From: Gemmatimonadaceae bacterium
GTDB taxonomy: Bacteria; Gemmatimonadota; Gemmatimonadetes; Gemmatimonadales; Gemmatimonadaceae
Reading direction: 5' to 3'
Length of the DNA stretch: 64,000 nt
Assembly (NCBI GenBank): GCA_947457545.1
Contig: CANGXD010000001.1
Coordinates: 1 to 64,000 of the forward strand
The notes under the pieces are model-generated. The model saw only the letters and a program-made list of their open reading frames with translations. It made no database searches and had not been told where the DNA came from. This document shows positions 29,421 through 38,944 of this stretch, one piece after another; positions within the stretch are counted from its first letter, which is position 1; each line of letters opens with the position of its first letter. The position numbers were made by a program, and so were the translations under genes.

Positions 29421-31412
29421 ATGTCGGATGAACTCGCACCGTCGGCCGACGTCGTCGCATCGGTCTCGATCGATGCCTTGCCCATTCCGGATGACGAGTG
29501 GACTCGCGCCGCGCTCGAGCGGGGGATGCCGCTGGCTGTCGCGCGACGCTTGCCGCATTTGCCGGAATCTCCAGGCGTGTACCTGTGGAAGGACGCCGAG
29601 GGAGGCGTGCTCTACGTTGGCAAGGCCAAACGGTTGCGCTCGCGAGTCCGGAGTTATTGGGCGCAGGATCACGACGCGAGTCCGAAGACGCGTGGTCTGC
29701 TGCGCAAGGTACAGGACCTCGATACGATCGTCGTGCCGAGCGAGGCGCATTCGCTCATCCTCGAAGCAACCCTGATCAAGGAATATCGTCCGCGTTTCAA
29801 TATTGCCCTCCGTGACGACAAGTCGTATCCGTACATCAAGGTCACGGTACAGGAGCCGTTCCCGCGTGTGATCGTCACGCGGCGGCTGCAAGAGGACGGC
29901 GCACGCTATTTCGGTCCGTACACGGACGTTGGAGCCATGCGGCGCGCGTTGAATGTGGTGAAGCGGATTTTCACCGTCCGTTCCTGTCACTACGCATTGC
30001 CGCGCGAGGCACCGGAACGGCCGTGCCTCGACTACTTCATCAAGCGCTGCAAGGCCCCGTGTGTCGGCTATCAGGGCACCGACGACTATCGCGCCATGAT
30101 CGATGAGGTCCTCTGGTTTCTCGAGGGGCGTACGGGCGACGTCGTGCGGCACGTGCGCGATCGCATGATGGAGGCGTCGGAACGTCTCGACTTCGAACGT
30201 GCCGGTGAACTGCGCGATGCCCTGCGCCATCTCGAGAAGATGGAAGAGCCGACGGTGGTGCTCGAAGTCGAAGGGGGGGACCGTGATGTCGCGGGGTACG
30301 CCCGGGATGGCGCCGACGCGTGCGTAGTCGTTATGCGCATCCGTGGTGGCAAATTGCTGGCGCGCGATCATCGGTTACTCGAGCACGCCGAAGGCGAGGA
30401 TGATGGCGCGGTGCTCGGGGCATCGTTGTCGCAGTGGTATCGCATGGCCGATGCGCGAGCGGGCGATCTGCTGGTGCCGTTCGATTTCGAGGATCGCGAA
30501 ATGCTGGAGGCGTCGCTCGAAGGGACCAAGGTGCGAGTGCCGCAACGCGGTCCACGCCGCGCGCTCGTCGATCTTGCGGATAAGAACGCGCAGCATTTGC
30601 TGGAGGAGTTCAAGCTCGCGTCGCTGGAAGCCGATGAACGCGCCGCCGATCCGGTGTACGAGTTGCAGCGCGAGCTGGGACTGCCGAGGCTCCCGCGCTC
30701 GTTGGTGTGTTTCGATATCTCCCACGCGCAAGGCACCGATGTGGTGGCGAGCGCCGTCTGGTTCGAGAACGCCCGCCCCAAGCGCGGTGAGTACCGCAAG
30801 TTCAAAATTCAGATCTTCGAAGGCAACGACGACTTCAAGTCGATGCACGAAGTGGTGACGCGCTACTTCCGGCGTCGACTCGAGGAGGAGAAGCCGCTGC
30901 CGGACCTTGCGGTCATCGACGGGGGCAAGGGGCAGCTCGGAGCGGCCCGCCAGGCGCTCGACGCGCTCGGGGTCACGCAAATCGGCTTGATCAGTCTCGC
31001 CAAGAAGGAAGAGGAGATCTTTCTCCCCGGGCGCAGTGACAGTGTAAGGCTGCCGCGCCGATCGCCGGCGCTACGCATGTTGCAACAGGCGCGCGACGAA
31101 GCACATCGGTTTGCCGTGACCTTCCAGCGCCAGAAGCGCTCTGCGCGTACCATCACGTCGGAGCTGTTGAAGATTCCGGGGATCGGTCCTACCAAACGCC
31201 GCGCCCTGTTGCATGTTTTTGGCAGCGTACAAGGGGTGAAGGACGCGCCTCTCGATGCGATCGCGCGGGTGCCGGGCTTCGGCGAAGCCTCCGCCCGGAA
31301 GGTGCTGCTTTCGCTCGGGGTCGAACTTCCGCCTCCTGTCACTCCCGCCGTTCCGCCACTCCCGCCGGACGACCGTGCCGACGCTCCCCTCCCTCCCGTG
31401 AACGACGCATGA
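29421..31412 (+). CDS. uvrC: Excinuclease ABC subunit C
   Basis: GIY-YIG region GVYLWKDAEGGVLYVGKAKRLRSRVRSYW; PCLDYFIKRCKAPCVGY; C-terminal HhH (IPGIGPTKRRALLHVFGSVQGVKDA). Confidence 0.96.
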   Translation: MSDELAPSADVVASVSIDALPIPDDEWTRAALERGMPLAVARRLPHLPESPGVYLWKDAEGGVLYVGKAKRLRSRVRSYWAQDHDASPKTRGLLRKVQDLDTIVVPSEAHSLILEATLIKEYRPRFNIALRDDKSYPYIKVTVQEPFPRVIVTRRLQEDGARYFGPYTDVGAMRRALNVVKRIFTVRSCHYALPREAPERPCLDYFIKRCKAPCVGYQGTDDYRAMIDEVLWFLEGRTGDVVRHVRDRMMEASERLDFERAGELRDALRHLEKMEEPTVVLEVEGGDRDVAGYARDGADACVVVMRIRGGKLLARDHRLLEHAEGEDDGAVLGASLSQWYRMADARAGDLLVPFDFEDREMLEASLEGTKVRVPQRGPRRALVDLADKNAQHLLEEFKLASLEADERAADPVYELQRELGLPRLPRSLVCFDISHAQGTDVVASAVWFENARPKRGEYRKFKIQIFEGNDDFKSMHEVVTRYFRRRLEEEKPLPDLAVIDGGKGQLGAARQALDALGVTQIGLISLAKKEEEIFLPGRSDSVRLPRRSPALRMLQQARDEAHRFAVTFQRQKRSARTITSELLKIPGIGPTKRRALLHVFGSVQGVKDAPLDAIARVPGFGEASARKVLLSLGVELPPPVTPAVPPLPPDDRADAPLPPVNDA

Positions 31413-32554
31413 CCACAACGTCCTGGACGCTCCGCTGCTCGGCTTGCGATACGCCGGCAGCGCTCGAGCGCGCCTCCTTGTGTGGTGCCTGTGGGCAACC
31501 GCTCTTCGCCCGGTACGCGCCAGTCCCGCGCGACACGCCACTGCGGCCACGCTGGGACATGTGGCGCTATGCGCCCTTCATGCCCCTGCTCGAAGGTGAA
31601 GCGCCGGTCACGCTTGGTGAAGGGCTGACCCCGCTCATTGAGTCGCAAGCGTTGGCCGACGCCGTGGGCGTCCGCCGCATGTGGATCAAGGACGAAGCCC
31701 AGAACCCCACCGCTTCGTTCAAAGCGCGCGGAATGAGCGCGGCGGTGACGCGTGCGCGCGCCGAGGGCTTTCCGGGGTTGGTGGTGCCGACCGCGGGCAA
31801 TGCCGGCGCCGCGCTGGCGGCGTATGGGGCGGCCGCGGGAATGCCCGTCCGAGTCTATGCGCCGCGCACGACGCCGCGCCCCATTCTCGATACGATCGAT
31901 GCGATGGGCGCTGAGCTCATCCGCATTGACGGGCATATCGGCGACGCCGGAAAGCTGGCGCTCGCCTATGCGGCGGAGTCGGGCTATTTCGCCATCTCCA
32001 CCCTTCGCGAGCCGTATCGCGTGGAGGGGATGAAGACCATGGGCTACGAGATGGCTGAGCAGCTTGGCTGGCGCGTGCCGGATGTCGTGGTCTATCCGAC
32101 GGGTGGTGGAGAAGGCACGGTGGGGATCTGGAAGGCGCTGCAGGAGCTGGCGGCGAGTGGCTGGTTGCCTGAAGGGCGAGTGCAGCCCACGTACGTGGTT
32201 GCGCAGGCTGCGGGGTGTGCTCCGATTGCCAAGGCCTTCGCAGAGGGGGCAGACCGTGCGGAGCCGTGGGTGAATCCCACGACGTACGCGAGCGGATTGC
32301 GCGTGCCTTCTCCCCTTGGCGACCGCGTTTTATTACGGGTGTTGCGGGAGACGCAGGGCGTCGCGGGTACGGCCACCGAAGAGGCCATTCGTGACTGGAC
32401 GTACCGGCTGGCCACGGCGACCGGCATCGATGCCGCTCCCGAAGGTGGCTGCGCCCTGTCAGTGCTGCGGGACGCAGTGGTTGACGGGCGCATTGCGTCC
32501 GACGCCGAGGTTGTGGTGTACAACACCGGAAGCGGTGCGTCGTACCGGGCCTAG
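31409..32554 (+). CDS. thrC: Threonine synthase
   Basis: N-terminal zinc ribbon CSACDTP..CGACGQPL; IKDEAQNPTASFKARGMS; VPTAGNAGAALAAYGA; VVYPTGGGEGTVGIWKA. Confidence 0.88.
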   Translation: MTTTSWTLRCSACDTPAALERASLCGACGQPLFARYAPVPRDTPLRPRWDMWRYAPFMPLLEGEAPVTLGEGLTPLIESQALADAVGVRRMWIKDEAQNPTASFKARGMSAAVTRARAEGFPGLVVPTAGNAGAALAAYGAAAGMPVRVYAPRTTPRPILDTIDAMGAELIRIDGHIGDAGKLALAYAAESGYFAISTLREPYRVEGMKTMGYEMAEQLGWRVPDVVVYPTGGGEGTVGIWKALQELAASGWLPEGRVQPTYVVAQAAGCAPIAKAFAEGADRAEPWVNPTTYASGLRVPSPLGDRVLLRVLRETQGVAGTATEEAIRDWTYRLATATGIDAAPEGGCALSVLRDAVVDGRIASDAEVVVYNTGSGASYRA

Positions 32555-32614
32555 CCCATCTTTCGCGCGACTGGTGACTGCCGGTCGCATTCGACGGATT
32601 TACGAGGAGTATCG

Positions 32615-34105
32615 ATGAAGGCTTCGATGTTGATGCGGGTAGCGGGCGTTGCCCTTGTAGCTGGCAGCACCGCGGTGACGTCACCGCTCGTCGCCCAGGC
32701 GACGTGCAACGTGAACGATGGCAGCCCATTTCAGCTTGGCGGGGCCAAGCAGTATGTGATCAAGGCGGCCGGCTCACGCAACGCTGACGAAATTCCCAAG
32801 CATCTGGCGAACGCCATCCGGTTGCTCACGGACAGCCCGGAAAAGATCAAGAACGAGCCCGGGCGCCAGTGGCTGCTGCTGCGAACGTTTGCGCAGTTCC
32901 GCTCGCAGAACGAGGGGAAGTTCATGCTGAACCGTGGAGACATGGGGTACACCACCAATCCGCAGGGGAAGCAGAATCTCCTGCTGGCGGTCGACACGGC
33001 GGCGTCGGCACTCGAAAAGGTCGCGCCGCAGTGTGCGGAGGCGGTGAAGGGCTATCGGCAGCAGTTCTACGGGGACGTGTACAACAAGGCCGTGTCCTCG
33101 CTGCAGGCTAATCAGGATGACACGGCGGCCACGTATGCCAATCTCGCGCTGATGGTGTCGCCCACCGATCCGCGTCCTTGGAACGTGCTCTCGTCGGTGT
33201 ACGGCAAGCAGAACAAGATCGACAGCTCCATGATCGCCATGGAGCGCATCATCGCGATCGCCGGTAACGATACGCTCTACAAGCGCATCAAGCAGCAGAG
33301 CCGCTACAACCTGGCCGTCATCAACCTGACGAAAGCGGACGTCGCGACCGGAGCGGAGAAGGAAGCGGAGATCGCGAAGGCCAAGACCCTGCTGCAGGAC
33401 TATCTCAAGGACTCGCCGGGCGAGGCGAACGCCACGCAGGCGTTGGCGCGCGCGCTGCGCCTGTCCGGCGATACCACCGCGGTCGCGAACATGTTCGGTG
33501 ACATGCTGGAGACGCCGGACAAGTTCACGGCGGATCAGCTGTTCGAAGCGGGGTCGAATGCGGCGGGGAGCGGCCGCGATGCCGACGCCGTGAAGTTGTT
33601 CGAGGCCGGCTTTACGAAGAATCCGAATCACCGGAACGCGTTGTACAACTACGCCAACGCGGCATTCGGCATCAAGGACGTCGCGAAGATGGGCCCGGCG
33701 GTGCAGCGTCTCATGACGATCGATCCGAACTTCGAGCGAGGATGGCGTCTCGTCGCCGGCTACTGGCAGCTCAAGTCACGGGCCGAAACCGATGCCGCGA
33801 AGAAGAAACTGTATCAGGATTCGACGTTGTTCTACCTCGACAAGCAATCGAAGCTCAACCCCAAGGTGGACATTGTCGCGTCGGGTCCGGTGCGCACGGG
33901 CTACCAGGTGCAGGGCTCGGTGAGCAATGGGGGGACGGCCACGGGGACCTGGACGATCAAGTTCGAAATCCTCGACGCCACCGGTGCTGTGGTTGCCACG
34001 CGCGATGTCGCCGCCGGACCGGTCGAGGCCGACTCCTCGGTGACCTTCAGCGTTACGGTCGAAGCGCCAAAGGGCGTGGCCTTCCGGTACTCGCCAATCA
34101 AGTGA
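32615..34105 (+). CDS. Exported TPR-repeat protein
   Basis: Signal peptide MKASMLMRVAGVALVAGSTAVTSPLVAQA; TPR-like repeats. Confidence 0.75.
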   Translation: MKASMLMRVAGVALVAGSTAVTSPLVAQATCNVNDGSPFQLGGAKQYVIKAAGSRNADEIPKHLANAIRLLTDSPEKIKNEPGRQWLLLRTFAQFRSQNEGKFMLNRGDMGYTTNPQGKQNLLLAVDTAASALEKVAPQCAEAVKGYRQQFYGDVYNKAVSSLQANQDDTAATYANLALMVSPTDPRPWNVLSSVYGKQNKIDSSMIAMERIIAIAGNDTLYKRIKQQSRYNLAVINLTKADVATGAEKEAEIAKAKTLLQDYLKDSPGEANATQALARALRLSGDTTAVANMFGDMLETPDKFTADQLFEAGSNAAGSGRDADAVKLFEAGFTKNPNHRNALYNYANAAFGIKDVAKMGPAVQRLMTIDPNFERGWRLVAGYWQLKSRAETDAAKKKLYQDSTLFYLDKQSKLNPKVDIVASGPVRTGYQVQGSVSNGGTATGTWTIKFEILDATGAVVATRDVAAGPVEADSSVTFSVTVEAPKGVAFRYSPIK

Positions 34106-34155
34106 TCTAGCGGGCGAAACGCGACGGGCGTCGGTGCCGAAGTCCATGAAATTGA

Positions 34156-34184
34156 TTGACTTCGGGGCTCACAGTTCGTAGATT
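34156..34184 (+). promoter_or_regulatory. Sigma70-like promoter
   Basis: TTGACT (34156-34161), 17-bp spacer, TAGATT (34179-34184). Confidence 0.55.
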
Positions 34185-34194
34185 TTCTCAAGTG

Positions 34195-34228
34195 GGCGGC
34201 GACGCATCCGTCGCCGCCTGTTTGGTTT
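34195..34228 (+). terminator. Perfect 10-bp stem hairpin with U-rich tail (terminator or 5'-UTR element)
   Basis: GGCGGCGACG CATC CGTCGCCGCC followed by TGTTTGGTTT. Confidence 0.6.
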
Positions 34229-34274
34229 CCCGGGGGAAGGCCACTGAGCCTCGCCCCCGTTTTCGTCCCAGGTC

Positions 34275-35570
34275 ATGGTTCGCGTCACGCAAGTCGAACC
34301 GGGAAGCATCGCCGACAGCGTCGGCATCGTCCCCGGCACCGAGCTTCTCGCCGTCAACGAACGGCCGTTGGAGGACTTCCTCGATTGGGAGTTTCTGACG
34401 GCCGAAGAGTCGTTCGTGGTCTCGGCGCGTTTGCCAGACGGGACCGCCGTGGAGTACGACATCGAACGCGTCGACGGCGAGCCAATGGGTGTGGAGCTTG
34501 CCCCGCCGACGGTGCGCCGCTGCGCCAATCGCTGCGAATTCTGCTTCATCGAGGGACTGCCAAAGGGGCTGCGCAAAGGGTTGTACATTCGCGACGACGA
34601 TTACCGCTTGTCGTTCGCGTATGGCAACTTCGCGACCTTGTCGAACGTCAAGGAGCGCGATATCGCGCGCATTCTCGAGTACCGTCTGTCGCCGCTGTAC
34701 GTGTCGGTGCACGCGACGCCATGGGAGGCGCGTAAGGTCCTCCTCAATAACCCGCGGGTGCCCAATATCGTCGAGCAGCTCACGCGCTTGGCCGAGGGGG
34801 GCATCCAGTTCCACTGCCAGATGGTCGTGGTGCCCGGGCTCAACGACGGGGACGTACTCGAACAGTCGCTGACTGACTTGTGGAATCTTGGCGATGCCGT
34901 GATGTCGGTGGCGCTGGTGCCGGTTGGCGTAACACAGTTTTCGCACCTGTACACTGGCCAGCCCATGGATGCCGCCAATGCCGGTCGCCTGTTGAACGCC
35001 GTGCACCGGTGGGAAGAGCGCGCACTGGACGATCGCGGCGACCGCTGGGTGTACGGCTCGGACGAACTGTATCTGCTTGCCGGCGAGCCGCTCCCCGATG
35101 AGGAGCACTACGGCGATTTCTCGCAGATCGAAAATGGCGTCGGCGCGGTGACGTCGCTTCGTGCTCGCGTACGCGATGGACTGTCGCAACTGCCGCGCCT
35201 CGACGGACGTCGCATTGGCGTTGTCACCGGTACCTCCATGGTGCCGCTGATGCCCGAGCTGCTCGATCAGCTCACCGAGGCGACAGGCGCGCAGTTCGTG
35301 CTCATTCCTACCGAAAATTCCCTGTTCGGCCCGACTACCACGACCGCCGGTTTGCTGGTGGGCGCTGATATCCGGCGCGCCCTCGCGGATCGTGTCGATC
35401 TGGATCTCGCGCTCATTCCGGCTGAGTGCATCAACGACAACGGACTGTTCCTCGACGAAGAGTCGTTCATCGCGGTCCGCGAGTCGTTGCCCATGCCGGT
35501 CTATCCCTCGTACGACTTCATTGACGCGCTCGTCCCCGAGGGGGATGCGGCGGTCGTTCCCGCCGCCTGA
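34275..35570 (+). CDS. DUF512 protein with N-terminal PDZ-like domain and CxxxCxxC Fe-S motif
   Basis: VTQVEPGSIADSVGIVPGTELLAVN (PDZ); RRCANRCEFCFIEGLPKGLRKGLYIRDDDYRLSFAYGNFATLSN; adjacent to der. Confidence 0.87.
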   Translation: MVRVTQVEPGSIADSVGIVPGTELLAVNERPLEDFLDWEFLTAEESFVVSARLPDGTAVEYDIERVDGEPMGVELAPPTVRRCANRCEFCFIEGLPKGLRKGLYIRDDDYRLSFAYGNFATLSNVKERDIARILEYRLSPLYVSVHATPWEARKVLLNNPRVPNIVEQLTRLAEGGIQFHCQMVVVPGLNDGDVLEQSLTDLWNLGDAVMSVALVPVGVTQFSHLYTGQPMDAANAGRLLNAVHRWEERALDDRGDRWVYGSDELYLLAGEPLPDEEHYGDFSQIENGVGAVTSLRARVRDGLSQLPRLDGRRIGVVTGTSMVPLMPELLDQLTEATGAQFVLIPTENSLFGPTTTTAGLLVGADIRRALADRVDLDLALIPAECINDNGLFLDEESFIAVRESLPMPVYPSYDFIDALVPEGDAAVVPAA

Positions 35571-35579
35571 TCTGCCCGC

Positions 35580-36890
35580 ATGAGTCTCCCAGTCGTTGCT
35601 ATTGTCGGTCGCCCCAATGTGGGCAAGTCACATCTCTTCAACCGCATCATCGGTGAAGCCACCGCCATCGTCAGTGACGAGGCCGGTACCACGCGCGACC
35701 GGCATTTCGGGCGCGCCGAGTGGGCGGGTCACGACTTCTGGCTCGTGGATACCGGTGGCTTGGTTGAGGACTCCTATCTCCCCATGGACGTGGCAATCCG
35801 GCGCCAGGTCATGGAGGCGATCGAAGAAGCCGATCTCATGCTCTTCGTGTGCGACGCACGCGTTGGCGTTCACCCGAGTGATGCGCGCATCATGGATCTG
35901 CTGCGCAATTCGCAGAAGCCGTGGATGCTCGTCGCCAATAAGGTCGACAATCCGGAGAGCGCGGACTTCTACGAGTTCTACCGCCTTGGCGTGACTGAGG
36001 TCTACCCGGTCTCGGCATCGAACGGGAAAGGCTCCGGCGATCTCCTCGATGCGGTCGTCAACGCCATTCCGGAGACCGAAGAAACGCATTCCGAGGCCGT
36101 GCGGATCGCCGTGATCGGCCGCCCGAACGTCGGCAAGTCGAGCTTCGTGAATCGCCTGTTGGGTGAAGATCGCCTCGTGGTGCACGACGAGTCGGGCACG
36201 ACGCGTGACGCGATCGACGCGCCCATGCGCTATCACGACAAGGAGTTGGTCTTCGTCGATACTGCCGGCCTGCGCCGGCAGTCGAAGATCGATGATGGCG
36301 TCGAATTCTACTCGGCGCTCCGCACGCGTCGGGCCATCGATTCGTCGGACGTGTGCATCCTGATGATCGATGCCACGGAAGGGCTGCAGAATCAGGATCT
36401 CAAGATCGCGACCATGGCGTGGGAATCGGGTCGCGGGTTGATCATGGTGATCAACAAGTGGGATCTCTTCGAAGACAAGACGGCCAAGAGCGCCGAGAAA
36501 TTCCGCAAGGAAGCGGCGGAGAAGGTGCCATACTTCAAGTTCGTGCCGTTCCTCTTCACCAGCGCGATCACCGGGCAGCGCGTGACGAAGGCGCTCGATC
36601 TCGTGTTGCAGGTGCAGGAGCAGCGTACGCGTCGCATCTCCACCTCGCAGGTGAACGATGCACTCGAGCAGTTGATTGCCCGCCTGCAGCCGCCTCAGGC
36701 GGCCGGCCGCGAGGTAAAGCTCAACTACGCCACGCAGGTGGAAGTGTCGCCGCCGACGATCGCCGTGTTCGGCAACAATCCGGAAGCCATTCCTGAGCAC
36801 TATATCCGCTACCTGCACAACGGCTTCCGCGAAATCTGGGGCTTCACCGGTTCCCCGTTGCGGATCATCCTGCGGAGAAAGAACAGTTGA
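35580..36890 (+). CDS. der: Ribosome biogenesis GTPase Der
   Basis: Two G domains: IVGRPNVGKSHLFNRI and VIGRPNVGKSSFVNRLLGEDRLVVHDESGTTRDAI; NKWD. Confidence 0.97.
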   Translation: MSLPVVAIVGRPNVGKSHLFNRIIGEATAIVSDEAGTTRDRHFGRAEWAGHDFWLVDTGGLVEDSYLPMDVAIRRQVMEAIEEADLMLFVCDARVGVHPSDARIMDLLRNSQKPWMLVANKVDNPESADFYEFYRLGVTEVYPVSASNGKGSGDLLDAVVNAIPETEETHSEAVRIAVIGRPNVGKSSFVNRLLGEDRLVVHDESGTTRDAIDAPMRYHDKELVFVDTAGLRRQSKIDDGVEFYSALRTRRAIDSSDVCILMIDATEGLQNQDLKIATMAWESGRGLIMVINKWDLFEDKTAKSAEKFRKEAAEKVPYFKFVPFLFTSAITGQRVTKALDLVLQVQEQRTRRISTSQVNDALEQLIARLQPPQAAGREVKLNYATQVEVSPPTIAVFGNNPEAIPEHYIRYLHNGFREIWGFTGSPLRIILRRKNS

Positions 36891-37525
36891 ACGGTGCGTC
36901 CATGCCACTGTGGACGTACGGTGCGGCGTATCTCGCCGGATCGTTCCCGACGGCGTATCTCGTGGGGAAGGCCAATGGCGTGGATCTGCGGACGGTGGGC
37001 TCGGGCAATCTCGGTGCGACCAATGTGTTCCGCACGCTGGGGTGGAAATGGGGATTGCTCGTGTACCTCGTCGACGGATTAAAGGGTCTGTTACCGACGC
37101 TCCTGCTGCCGACGGCCGTGGGAGTGGCACGCGGTTGGCCGTGGGGGGTCATCCTTGGCGTGTTGACCATTGTGGGACACGTCAAGCCGATTTTCCTCAT
37201 GGGGAAGGGTGGCGGTAAAGGCGTGGCGACGGCGAGCGGCGTGTTCTTCGCCCTCGCACCAGTGGCTGGGCTCTGCGCGGTGGCGGCCTTCGCAGTGGTG
37301 GTTGCCATCACGCGCTATGTCTCCCTGGCTTCGCTCGTCGGTGCCGCCGTGTTGCCGGTGGCGATTTTCGTGCAGATGCGCGAGGTCTCCCCACTGATGC
37401 TCGTCAGCGTCGCCATCAGCGCGTTCGTGTTCTGGACGCATCGCGACAACATCGGCCGATTGCTGCGTGGTGAAGAACGACGTGTCGGCGGTCCCCCGTC
37501 GACGGCTGAGGGGAGTGGGCGATGA
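36887..37525 (+). CDS. plsY: Acyl-phosphate glycerol-3-phosphate acyltransferase
   Basis: AYLAGSFPTAYLVGKANGVDLRTVGSGNLGATNVFRTLGWKWG; HVKPIFLMGKGGGKGVATASG. Confidence 0.95.
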   Translation: MNGASMPLWTYGAAYLAGSFPTAYLVGKANGVDLRTVGSGNLGATNVFRTLGWKWGLLVYLVDGLKGLLPTLLLPTAVGVARGWPWGVILGVLTIVGHVKPIFLMGKGGGKGVATASGVFFALAPVAGLCAVAAFAVVVAITRYVSLASLVGAAVLPVAIFVQMREVSPLMLVSVAISAFVFWTHRDNIGRLLRGEERRVGGPPSTAEGSGR

Positions 37526-38568
37526 TGCACACGCAGGTGGGGACCACTCTCGGCGTGGAGATGCCTGACTCGCCAATCCGCTGCGCCGTCGTGGGCGGTG
37601 GTGCATGGGGTACGGCGATCGCCGATCGCTTGGCGCGCAACGGCCACCAGACGGTGCTCTGGGCACGCGAGCCAGACGTCGTGGCGGCGATCAACGAGAC
37701 GCACGAGAATCCGCGCTTCCTTGGGGGCATCGCACTCGCGCCAGCGTTGACGGCCAGCGCCGACATCAGCGTCGCACTGCGCAGCGCCGCACTCGTGGTG
37801 TACGCCGCACCATCGCATGTGTTGCGCCCCGTGGTGGCCAGCTGTGCGCAGCACATCGCGCCGGGAGCGGTGCTCTCGGTCGCCACCAAGGGCATCGAGC
37901 GCGAGACGTTGGCGTTGATGACCGATGTCGTGGCCGAAGCCGCGCCGGGGTTTCCTGTGGTCGCGGTGAGCGGCCCCAGCTTCGCCGCGGAAGTTGCGCA
38001 AGGGCAGCCTACCGCAGTCGTCGCAGCCTGTCTCAATCACGACGCCGCGAAGTTGGTGCAGTGGGCGATGAGCGCGGGCGCATTCCGTGTGTATACCAGC
38101 GATGATGTCGTGGGCGTGGAGCTCGGTGGGTCACTCAAGAACGTGATGGCGGTGGCCACCGGTATTCTTGACGGACTCGGCATGGGCTACAATCCGCGCG
38201 CGGCGTTGATGACGCGCGGGCTCGCCGAGATGACGAGGCTGGGATTGGCGCTCGGCGCCAAGCGCGAAACGTTTGCCGGATTGGCTGGACTGGGCGATCT
38301 CGTGCTGACTTGCACCGGAGCATTGTCGCGCAATCGCGCCGTCGGGGTGGCGATCGGGCAAGGGCAGACGCTCGAGGCCGCGCTCGCCGGAAAGGACAGC
38401 GTGGCAGAAGGCGTGCTGAACACGCAGAGCGCCAAGGCACTTGCCGACAAGGTGGGCGTGGAAATGCCTATTGTCGATGCCACCCATCGCATTCTGTTCG
38501 ACGGGTGGTCGCCCCGCGACGCCGTGTCGGAATTGATGGCTCGTGAACTGCGACCGGAGCGCGACTGA
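37522..38568 (+). CDS. gpsA: NAD(P)H-dependent glycerol-3-phosphate dehydrogenase
   Basis: VVGGGAWGTAIADRLARNGHQTVLWARE; SGPSFAAEVAQGQPTAVV; ELGGSLKNVMAVATGILDGLGMGYNPRAAL; ATG at 37561 possible. Confidence 0.95.
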   Translation: MMHTQVGTTLGVEMPDSPIRCAVVGGGAWGTAIADRLARNGHQTVLWAREPDVVAAINETHENPRFLGGIALAPALTASADISVALRSAALVVYAAPSHVLRPVVASCAQHIAPGAVLSVATKGIERETLALMTDVVAEAAPGFPVVAVSGPSFAAEVAQGQPTAVVAACLNHDAAKLVQWAMSAGAFRVYTSDDVVGVELGGSLKNVMAVATGILDGLGMGYNPRAALMTRGLAEMTRLGLALGAKRETFAGLAGLGDLVLTCTGALSRNRAVGVAIGQGQTLEAALAGKDSVAEGVLNTQSAKALADKVGVEMPIVDATHRILFDGWSPRDAVSELMARELRPERD

Positions 38569-38570
38569 CC

Positions 38571-38936
38571 ATGGCCGCTGCCCGGGGGGAGTTGGTGCAG
38601 GAGTTCTACTCCATCGGTGACGTCTGTACGCTCACCGAGCTCAAGCCGCATGTGCTTCGCTACTGGGAGAGCCAGTTCAAGGTGCTCAATCCGGCGAAGA
38701 ATCGCAGTGGCAACCGCGTGTACTCGCGGCGGGAGGTCGAGCTCATTTTGCTCGTGAAACATTTGCTGTACACCGAGAAGTACACCATCGACGGCGCGCG
38801 ACAGAAGCTCGACGAGCATCGCAAAGGCGGTTCACTACGCCCGGCGGCGCGTGCGGCGCTCGAAGTCGAAGCACTCGAAAGTCTCGAGCGCGATCTCGCC
38901 GACCTGCAGGCGCTCATCGATGACGCGCTGCGCTGA
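38571..38936 (+). CDS. MerR family transcriptional regulator
   Basis: YSIGDVCTLTELKPHVLRYWESQFKVLNPAKNRSGNRVYSRREVELILLVKHLL. Confidence 0.88.
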   Translation: MAAARGELVQEFYSIGDVCTLTELKPHVLRYWESQFKVLNPAKNRSGNRVYSRREVELILLVKHLLYTEKYTIDGARQKLDEHRKGGSLRPAARAALEVEALESLERDLADLQALIDDALR

Positions 38937-38944
38937 CCCCAGTC

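Noticed and set aside
35628-37130. 500-aa antisense ORF opposite der/plsY
   Set aside because: Shadow ORF spanning two confident genes
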